Part shown: positions 54,364 to 61,060 of the stretch, piece after piece
Layout of the letters: the number at the start of each line of letters is the position of its first letter
How positions within the stretch are numbered: the stretch's first letter is position 1
DNA from: an uncultured Roseicyclus sp.
GTDB lineage: Bacteria; Pseudomonadota; Alphaproteobacteria; Rhodobacterales; Rhodobacteraceae
Reading direction: 5' to 3'
Assembly (NCBI GenBank): GCA_947491935.1
Contig: CANLLF010000001.1
Span: 1,116,001-1,180,000, forward strand
Length of the DNA stretch: 64,000 bases
Notes under the pieces: model-generated
The model's input: the letters and a program-made list of their open reading frames with translations, nothing else
The model's database searches: none
Told to the model about the DNA's origin: nothing
Made by a program: the position numbers and the translations under genes

Positions 54364-55701
54364 TCAGCCCAAGAACACTTTACCTTCCGGATATGTGATT
54401 TTGGGCTTGGTTTTTGTTGCAAGGAAGAAGGCAAGCGTGAGGGGGCCGAGGCGGCCGACGAACATGATGAGGATGATCATGGCCCGCCCAAATTCATCCA
54501 ACTCGCCGGTGGCGCCACGGGACAGGCCCACCGTGCCGAAGGCCGAACAGACCTCGAACAGCAGATCGAGAAAGTCGCCGTCATAGGTGATCGATGTCAG
54601 AAACAGACCGATCAGAACAAGAAAGATCGACAGCGCCGTGAGGGCGAGCACCTTCATGATCTCCGACAGACCAAGGCTGCGGCCGAAGATATGAAGCCGC
54701 TCCTGTCTGCGGAAAAAGGCCAGCGTCGCCAGCGCCAGCACGATCAGCGTCGTCACCTTGATGCCGCCCGCCGTCGACGACGGCCCGCCGCCCACCAGCA
54801 TCAGCGCCAGCGTCATGATCGTGGTGCTGTCCTGCATCTGCGCGTAATCGAGTGTATTGAACCCCGCCGTACGCGGTGTCACCGCCTGAAACCAGCTTGC
54901 CAGAATGCGCGCCCCATCGCTATCGAGACCGCCGAGCGTGGCGGGGTTGCGCCATTCCAGCAGGGCAAACAGCGCCCAGGCCGACAGGATCAGAACCAGC
55001 GTCCCCGACAGCATCAGCTTGCTGTGAAGCGTGAGTTTGGACCAGCGCCGCTGGCGGTTCAGGTCAGCCAGAACCACAAAGCCCAATCCGCTTAGAATGA
55101 AGAGCAGCGTGATGGTGATATTGACGACCGGATCGGCCACATAGCCCATCAGACTATCGGAGAAGAGCGAGAAGCCTGCATTGTTGAAGGCCGATATCGC
55201 GTGGAATAGCGCTTGCCAGAACCCCTGCGCCCAACCGAATTCCGGCACGAAGACACTCATCAGCACGGCGGTCGCGATGGCTTCGGCCGTGAAGGCCACG
55301 AGAATGACAATCCGGACCAGAACAAGCAGTTCGCTTACCCCGGTCTGGCCGAGCTCGTCGCGTAGCACAAGCCGCTGTGGCATCGCGATGGTCAGCCCGA
55401 GCATTGTCAGCAAGAGCGCCGCGAAGGTCATCAGCCCAAGCCCGCCGATCTGGATCAGGATGGCGATGACGATCTGGCCGATTAGGGTGTAATCCGAGCC
55501 CGTGTCCACCACGATCAGCCCGGTCACCGTCACGGCAGAGGCGGCTGTGAAGATCGCATCGCTGAACGTGACGCCGCCGTAATGGCTGAACGGCATGCGC
55601 AGCACGATCGCACCGATCAGGATGAACGTTGCATAGATCGCCGCGAGCACCGCGGGGGGGCTGAACCGTTTGCGACGAATTGAAAGCTGGAGGCCTGACA
55701 T
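54364..55701 (-). CDS. ktrB: Potassium uptake protein KtrB (TrkH family)
   Basis: 445 residues with the four membrane-pore-membrane repeats of the Trk/Ktr/HKT superfamily. Selectivity-filter Gly residues appear in TAASAVTVTGLIVV, AISAFNNAGFSLFSD, VTPRTAGFNTLD and VCSAFGTVGLSRG. Length and the short N-terminus fit the sodium-dependent KtrB group rather than TrkH. It moves potassium across the inner membrane together with KtrA, whose gene lies 8 bases upstream in the same operon. Confidence 0.92.
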   Translation of the reverse strand: MSGLQLSIRRKRFSPPAVLAAIYATFILIGAIVLRMPFSHYGGVTFSDAIFTAASAVTVTGLIVVDTGSDYTLIGQIVIAILIQIGGLGLMTFAALLLTMLGLTIAMPQRLVLRDELGQTGVSELLVLVRIVILVAFTAEAIATAVLMSVFVPEFGWAQGFWQALFHAISAFNNAGFSLFSDSLMGYVADPVVNITITLLFILSGLGFVVLADLNRQRRWSKLTLHSKLMLSGTLVLILSAWALFALLEWRNPATLGGLDSDGARILASWFQAVTPRTAGFNTLDYAQMQDSTTIMTLALMLVGGGPSSTAGGIKVTTLIVLALATLAFFRRQERLHIFGRSLGLSEIMKVLALTALSIFLVLIGLFLTSITYDGDFLDLLFEVCSAFGTVGLSRGATGELDEFGRAMIILIMFVGRLGPLTLAFFLATKTKPKITYPEGKVFLG

Positions 55702-55709
55702 CGCCGCGG

Positions 55710-56390
55710 CTAAAGCGCATTCGCGAAATCGCGGAGGTCTTGTCGGCTGCCGAGCAACAACAGCAGATCGTCTTTCTCAAGCGTGCAGCTTGTGGCGTCA
55801 TGGCCGATATAATCCGTGCCGCGCAGCACGCCGATGCAACGCAGGTTGTGATCCTGCTGATAGTTGAGGTCCGACAGTGCCTTGCCCTGGAGGCTTTCGG
55901 GCACGCGGAAATTGACGACATGCTGGCCATTTCCAAGGCTCACGTAATCCCGCACCAACGGGTTGTTGAGAACCTGGGCGACGTGCTGGCCCACCTCGCG
56001 TTCGGGGTGGATCACACGATCCACATTCAGCTTCGACAGGATCCGGTGATGGTTCTTCGACGTCGCCTTGGCCCAGACCGATTTCACCCCGATTGTCTTG
56101 AGATTGATGGTGGCGAGCACGCTCGCCTCGATATTCGTGCCGATGGCGACAATGCCGACATCAACGGTATCGACACCGGCCTCTTTCAGGGCGCCATCAT
56201 CGCGGGCGTCCAGAATGAGCGCCTGATCCAGATCCTCGGCATAGCTGGCGACGAGGCGTTCATCGACGTCGATGCCGATCACGTCATTGCCGAACCGCTG
56301 CAAATCCCGCGCGACGGTCGCGCCGAACGTCCCAAGGCCGATCACGGCAAAACTCCTGTGCGGACTACTCATCAACGTCTCATTGGTCAA
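55710..56390 (-). CDS. ktrA: Potassium uptake regulatory subunit KtrA (TrkA-N/RCK domain)
   Basis: 226 residues. The nucleotide-binding Rossmann domain begins FAVIGLGTFGATVARDLQ (G-x-G-x-x-G) and has the acidic end of the second strand in GIDVDERLV; a TrkA-C domain follows (about 140-220, FRVPESLQGKALSDLNYQQ). KtrA forms the cytoplasmic ring that gates KtrB by binding ATP/ADP. The ATG at 56372 (MSSPHRSFAV) is an alternative start. Osmotic stress is the usual trigger for use of this system. Confidence 0.92.
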   Translation of the reverse strand: MTNETLMSSPHRSFAVIGLGTFGATVARDLQRFGNDVIGIDVDERLVASYAEDLDQALILDARDDGALKEAGVDTVDVGIVAIGTNIEASVLATINLKTIGVKSVWAKATSKNHHRILSKLNVDRVIHPEREVGQHVAQVLNNPLVRDYVSLGNGQHVVNFRVPESLQGKALSDLNYQQDHNLRCIGVLRGTDYIGHDATSCTLEKDDLLLLLGSRQDLRDFANAL

Positions 56391-56746
56391 ATAAATCTCG
56401 TTGAATTATCGTAGTCTCTTTGTTTGAAGAGGCAAAAAAGAAATGGTTATCAGTTCAGAAAAACCGCCATTCGTGCAAGTTGCCGCATTCGTCAAATTGG
56501 GCTCACTGCCGCCGTTAGAGAGCCGCCATTCGCCGCAAGTGCGGCACCAGAAGCTAAGTGAACTCACAGCTTGCGGACTTAGCAGCCATCACCTGTCTTG
56601 CTCCAACGGTCGGCTTACCGATGAGAACCCGACTCTCCGCCCTTGGTTCGCAACGTCGGTCATCAAGAAGTCAAAACGATTCTCGAACCACGATGATTTG
56701 ATTCCTTCAAAGCGAGGCTCATTTGCGGGCCAAACTGAGACGGACG
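56391..56746. other. 356-bp spacer with two degenerate repeat copies
   Basis: Contains the ktrA promoter region and, at 56461-56545, two copies of the short repeat. Nothing else recognisable. Confidence 0.5.
56461..56545. repeat. Dispersed intergenic repeat, copies 4 and 5 in tandem
   Basis: AACCGCCATTCGTGCAAGTT and AGCCGCCATTCGCCGCAAGT lie 60 bases apart, each with the CCGCCATTCG core. The second has an adjacent inverted GCCGCAAGTGCGGC element. Confidence 0.5.
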
Positions 56747-57937
56747 CTACAGGTCTGAGAAAAAAGCGCGCAGATCCTCTGCCACGATCTGCGGCTGCTC
56801 CCACTCCATGAAATGTCCGCCTTGATCGGTCTCGGTCCAATGGGTCACGGGCCCCTGCCGTTCGATCCAACTGCGAGGTGTCGGAAAGAAGTCATTGACC
56901 GGCATAAGATATCCGACTGGCACCTCGGGCACCCCCCACCCACCTTCTGCGCGCGCAGCCTCATAGTACAGCCGCATGGAAGAATTGATCGTCCCCGTCG
57001 CCCAATAGATCGTCAGATTTGTCAGAATATCATCCCGCGAGATCACGCCGTACAGATCGCCATCATGGTCGACCCAGCGCTCGAATTTCTCCAGGAACCA
57101 CGACGCAAGGCCAGCCGGGGAATCGTTCAACGCATAGGCGATGGTTTGCGGCCGCGAGGAATGGAGAAACGCATAGGCCATCTCGGTGAAGGTCCACATC
57201 TGCGCGGATTGGACGAAGGCCTGCTCCTCCTCTGTCAGATCCTCCGGCAGAGGCTGTTGCAGATAGGGATTGGTACCGCCGGTATGGGATCCGATGATGG
57301 CATCCGGATAGGCCAGCGCCATCGCGCCGGCCACACCGGCACCCAGATCGCTGGACCGCACCCCGTAGCGGTCATATCCCAGCGCCATAGTCATCAATCC
57401 ATGCATCAGCGGCGCCATGGCGACGGGGCTCATCCCGGTATCGGTGGGGATTTCAGAGAACCCATACCCCGGAAGCGACGGGATCACGACGTGAAAGGCT
57501 GGACCGCTCTCGGGCTCGGTCAGCAACGGAATGATGTCGAGCATCTGGACAAAAGAGGATGGCCAACCATGCAATATCACAAGGGGAATCGCATCTTCGC
57601 GCGGGGATCGTGCGTGGACAAAGTGTAGCGTCGTTCCATCAACCTCGGCGGTAAAATGGTCGAAGGCATTCAGCCGGGTCTCCGCAGCGCGCCAGTCGAA
57701 GTCCGTCCTCCAGTAGCTGATCAGATCGGTCAGGGCATCCGGATCGGTGCCATAGTCCCACCCCGCCCCCGCAATCGCATCCGGCAGGCGCGTTCGCTCC
57801 AGTCGAGCGGTCAGGTCATCCAGCACGTCTTGTCCGATGTCGATGGTGAAAGGCGTCACGGCATTGGCCTCCTGTGCCTGTCCCGGCGTTGAGAAAAAGA
57901 TGGAAAACGAGGTGAGCGCGGCAAGCAAAAGTCTCAT
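56747..57937 (-). CDS. Secreted epoxide-hydrolase-family alpha/beta hydrolase
   Basis: 396 residues with a signal peptide (MRLLLAALTSFSIFFSTPGQAQ). The N-terminal EHN domain (about 28-135) is followed by an alpha/beta hydrolase core: LHGWPSSFVQMLDIIPLL (HGWP oxyanion motif), the nucleophile region SSDLGAGVAGAMA with Asp, and the catalytic His in DQGGHFMEWEQP. These are marks of the microsomal/EHN-type epoxide hydrolases. It would open an epoxide with water outside the cytoplasm. It is divergent from an HxlR regulator that probably controls it. Confidence 0.9.
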   Translation of the reverse strand: MRLLLAALTSFSIFFSTPGQAQEANAVTPFTIDIGQDVLDDLTARLERTRLPDAIAGAGWDYGTDPDALTDLISYWRTDFDWRAAETRLNAFDHFTAEVDGTTLHFVHARSPREDAIPLVILHGWPSSFVQMLDIIPLLTEPESGPAFHVVIPSLPGYGFSEIPTDTGMSPVAMAPLMHGLMTMALGYDRYGVRSSDLGAGVAGAMALAYPDAIIGSHTGGTNPYLQQPLPEDLTEEEQAFVQSAQMWTFTEMAYAFLHSSRPQTIAYALNDSPAGLASWFLEKFERWVDHDGDLYGVISRDDILTNLTIYWATGTINSSMRLYYEAARAEGGWGVPEVPVGYLMPVNDFFPTPRSWIERQGPVTHWTETDQGGHFMEWEQPQIVAEDLRAFFSDL

Positions 57938-58000
57938 ATCTGGTCCTCTTGGATGTCTGGAACTGGCTGCTAGCCTGCGCTAAACTCACAATTAGTAAAG

Positions 58001-58020
58001 TACTGACATTTTTGTCAGTA
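58001..58020. promoter_or_regulatory. HxlR operator: inverted repeat TACTGACA-TTTT-TGTCAGTA
   Basis: Perfect 8-bp arms with a 4-bp spacer in the 93-bp divergent promoter of the epoxide hydrolase and hxlR-type gene. The right arm ends 1-7 bases before the AAGGAGG ribosome binding site of the regulator, which suggests autorepression. HxlR proteins bind inverted repeats of this size. Confidence 0.75.
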
Positions 58021-58030
58021 AGGAGGTTGA

Positions 58031-58354
58031 ATGACAGATGGTCCCTATTGCCCGATGGAAGTCGCCAGTCGCGTGTTTGGCGGGAAGTGGAAGCCGGGCA
58101 TCCTGTTTCGGCTGATCGAACGGAGCCACAGGTACGGTGAGTTGAAGCGGGATATGCCATGGATCTCTGAGCGGGTACTGATCCGTCAGCTGAAGGAGCT
58201 TGTCGCCGACGGCATCGTCCACCGGGAGGATTACAAGCAGGTGCCACCCCGCGTCGAATACTCGATGACCGAACACGGGATGTCTCTCGCACCGCTGCTG
58301 AAAGCCATGGCCGACTGGGGCGACACGCACTTCTCCAAAACGAGGAGTGCTTAG
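58031..58354 (+). CDS. HxlR-family transcriptional regulator
   Basis: 107 residues with the HxlR hallmarks: Cys near the N-terminus (YCPMEVASRVFGGKWKPGILFRL), winged helix with MPWISERVLIRQLKELVADGIVHRE and the wing PPRVEYSMTEHG. The Cys fits redox- or electrophile-sensing members. Ribosome binding site AAGGAGG lies 6 bases before ATG. It is divergent from the epoxide hydrolase gene and shares a perfect palindrome with it. Confidence 0.92.
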   Translation: MTDGPYCPMEVASRVFGGKWKPGILFRLIERSHRYGELKRDMPWISERVLIRQLKELVADGIVHREDYKQVPPRVEYSMTEHGMSLAPLLKAMADWGDTHFSKTRSA

Positions 58355-59011
58355 TAAAGCATCATGGGGTCCTAGAAAGCTGAGCGCCCAATTCGGCCCA
58401 TAGCCGCCTTTGGCATCTGTTCTAAATGTTGCGGCGCGGACCGCCAGACCGGCCATTCGCTACAACTGCGAAATCAGTTGATCCGCGAATTCAAAAAATG
58501 GGGTACAGAGCTGCCGTTTGTCAGAATCGCTCGTACGTCCGCTCTGCTCGAATTACTTTATTCAGCGCGAATTTTAATCTTGAGGTCTGGCCATGTGAAG
58601 CGGACCGCTCGTTCAAGCGCTCAAGTCCACTCCCGTGCATTTTGGCAGTGTGCCGACCATTCGGCCGAACAGCATAAATAGTTGATGCTTTCTCGCCGAG
58701 CGATGCACATGACGATTCGCCTATAGCGCTCCTAGGCATTGTGTTGTTGGCTGCAGCGTAATTGGCATTTAGTTCCGACACAGGACGGTTGTTCGCTTCT
58801 ATTAACGACCGCTCGTTGTCAAACTGATGGCATTTGCGAGAATGCGCTTCACTCTGGGTCGCTGTCGGCGCGACCCAGCCACTATCCCGAAGGTCAGATG
58901 ATTCTCGGGAATTTGCAATGCAAACCAGCCCTTTCAACACATACAAAGCGCTTGCCTCTACGTGGTCCACATAGTCATCTCCACATGTTGAGCAGGCGAA
59001 TTGAGGCGTTC
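58355..59011. other. 657-bp spacer upstream of the ATPase-SIR2 pair, with one repeat copy
   Basis: Contains one repeat copy (58431-58462) and an AT-rich part (58660-58740) suitable for a promoter. The ATPase frame is open from 58739, but residues before 59012 do not look like part of a domain. Confidence 0.5.
58431..58462. repeat. Dispersed intergenic repeat, copy 6
   Basis: GCGGCGCGGACCGCCAGACC followed by GGCCATTCGC. It is the cleanest copy and the basis of the consensus used here. Confidence 0.5.
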
Positions 59012-61060
59012 ATGGATACTCTGGGAATTTTCGTAGCGGGCGATCCGGTCGTCGACCAATTCATCCTTCGGCTTCCACCTCCGCCCGACGCACGGCAGGA
59101 CGGTAAGTCCGCCGCAGAATGGGAGCTTTATGACCGCGTCATACTCTGCGAACTGCCGGGCGGTTCAAGGCTGACCTACGAAGTCTTGCGTAACGCCCTC
59201 CCAAAATCGACCCCGCTTGGCTTGGCCAATTTTTTCCCGGACAAAGAAAATCGCATTCTGCATTCACTTGCGCAGTTGTGCCTCGTCGAGGGCGGCAGCC
59301 CTCTTAAATTTGCTTCGAACGATCGGATCGCACGAGGCGGTTCGCATCGGGTCCGGATCCAGCGACACGACGGCTATCGCCTCGCGAAAAAGCCCGAAGA
59401 GGTGCAAGACCATAACCTTACTGGACCGGTATCGATCCTCGTGCTTAACGACGCCGGCGGGGAAGCACAGCGGCATCGCAATGCCTTGCGCCGGGTGGTG
59501 AATGCCTGTGGTCCGCAGACGTTAGTGCTGCACAAGCGCCACTTGCCGCTTGGGCGCGAGAACTCCCTGCGGAGAGCACTAGGTGAGGATGTGCGAGGGC
59601 GCGCGATCCTGCATGTCGGTGCCGTCGACCTGCGTCGCACAGGCCTGATCCTTCGATCGGATCGGTCTTGGAAGCAAGCGCGAGACGACCTCATCAAAGG
59701 ACAGGCGGCAAAACGGGTCCTCATCCCGTTGCTAGAAGATTATGCGGCGATAATCGTGCAGTGCGGTGCCGAAGGGGCTTTCCAAGTCGTGCTCAGCGCT
59801 TCCGGAAACTTGGAAATCGAGAACGAGGTGTTCGACCCGGCCCTCGCCGAAGGCGAGGCCGAACGCGAACCTGATGGTTTGGGCCACGGAGTCATGAACG
59901 CGTTTCTCTGCGGCGTGGCAATGGCTACCTACAGCAACTCCGACCCACTTAAAATTCCGCTTCCACGAACAATTCTGAACACTGGCTTAGCGCAAGCGCG
60001 CGTCGCGGCTGTCGAAGCCTTTGACCTCAAGATCACATCGAAGGCGGCACCGAGGCTCTTGCTTCCTGGATCTGCATTGAGACCCCCAGCGAACTACGCC
60101 CGAGCAGATGGAGCCTCGGTGGAACTCGCCATCCGCATTGTCGAGGAGGGCCGGAAGGCGCTCAACATTCCTTATGCAGTGTTTGGCGAACTGATCACCG
60201 CGGAGGAAGAAGAAATGATTGCCTATCGCGCGGCCGCGCGATTGATGGCGGACTACGCCGCTGGGGGCCCATCAAAGCCCTTGTCTCTTGCTGTGTTCGG
60301 CAAGCCCGGATCGGGCAAGTCCTTCGGCGTCTCGCAGATCGCGGACTTGCTGAAGATCGACATGCACACATTCAATTTGTCTGAGGCTGACGAGGAGGAC
60401 CTACCGGGTTTCTTTCATGAGATGCGCGATGCCACGCTGCGTGGACGTCTTCCCCTATGCTTCCTCGACGAGTTCGACAGCAACGGCGGCCGCCTTGTGG
60501 CCCGCTTTCTCGCGCCGATGCAAGATGGCTTATTTCGCCAAGGTCCACGCACTCACCCGCTTGGCCGTGCAATCTTGGTCTTTGCTGGCGGTACGGCCGC
60601 AACGGTCGAGGAGTTCCGCACCGGCCGTCACCTAGACGTAAAGAAAAAGGCTCGAGAGGCCCGCGCCAAAGCGCTGAAGCTGCCAGACTTTGTCTCGCGG
60701 CTTCGCGGCAAGATCGAGATCGTAGGCCTTGGCAATCCGGATGACGAGACGGATACGGCGAATATGGCGCTTCGTCGGGCGTTGATGCTTCGCTCAATGA
60801 TCATTCGCCACGCGCATCGCGCAGTGATCGGGCCGGGCGGGAGGGCGCAGATGGATGAAACGCTGATCAGGGCGTTCCTCACGACGGCCGACTTTCAAAA
60901 CGACGCCCGCTCGATGGAACAGATTGTTCTATCGAGCGCACTTTCGGTGCCGGGTAGCGGCTACCACGTCGCCGACCTTCCACCGCGACACATGCTCGAC
61001 ATGCATCTCAGGAATACGGACAGATTTTTGGACGCGGCTATCAGGAGGGGCGATGCATGA
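59012..61060 (+). CDS. AAA ATPase fused to a PfkB/ribokinase-like N-terminal domain (partner of the SIR2 protein)
   Basis: 682 residues from ATG at 59012 (GAGG just upstream); an ATG at 58985 would add nine residues. The first 340 residues resemble PfkB-type sugar kinases: start GIFVAGDPVVDQFILRLP, VSILVLNDAGGEAQ, YAAIIVQCGAEGAFQV, and DGLGHGVMNAFLCGVAMA at the place of the GAGD catalytic motif, with the Asp apparently lost. From about 400 an AAA domain follows, with Walker A FGKPGSGKSFG (about 429), Walker B LPLCFLDEFDS (about 483), sensor 1 VFAGGT and an arginine-finger-like SRLRG. The SIR2 gene overlaps its stop by ATGA, so the two proteins are made together. Confidence 0.8.
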   Translation: MDTLGIFVAGDPVVDQFILRLPPPPDARQDGKSAAEWELYDRVILCELPGGSRLTYEVLRNALPKSTPLGLANFFPDKENRILHSLAQLCLVEGGSPLKFASNDRIARGGSHRVRIQRHDGYRLAKKPEEVQDHNLTGPVSILVLNDAGGEAQRHRNALRRVVNACGPQTLVLHKRHLPLGRENSLRRALGEDVRGRAILHVGAVDLRRTGLILRSDRSWKQARDDLIKGQAAKRVLIPLLEDYAAIIVQCGAEGAFQVVLSASGNLEIENEVFDPALAEGEAEREPDGLGHGVMNAFLCGVAMATYSNSDPLKIPLPRTILNTGLAQARVAAVEAFDLKITSKAAPRLLLPGSALRPPANYARADGASVELAIRIVEEGRKALNIPYAVFGELITAEEEEMIAYRAAARLMADYAAGGPSKPLSLAVFGKPGSGKSFGVSQIADLLKIDMHTFNLSEADEEDLPGFFHEMRDATLRGRLPLCFLDEFDSNGGRLVARFLAPMQDGLFRQGPRTHPLGRAILVFAGGTAATVEEFRTGRHLDVKKKAREARAKALKLPDFVSRLRGKIEIVGLGNPDDETDTANMALRRALMLRSMIIRHAHRAVIGPGGRAQMDETLIRAFLTTADFQNDARSMEQIVLSSALSVPGSGYHVADLPPRHMLDMHLRNTDRFLDAAIRRGDA

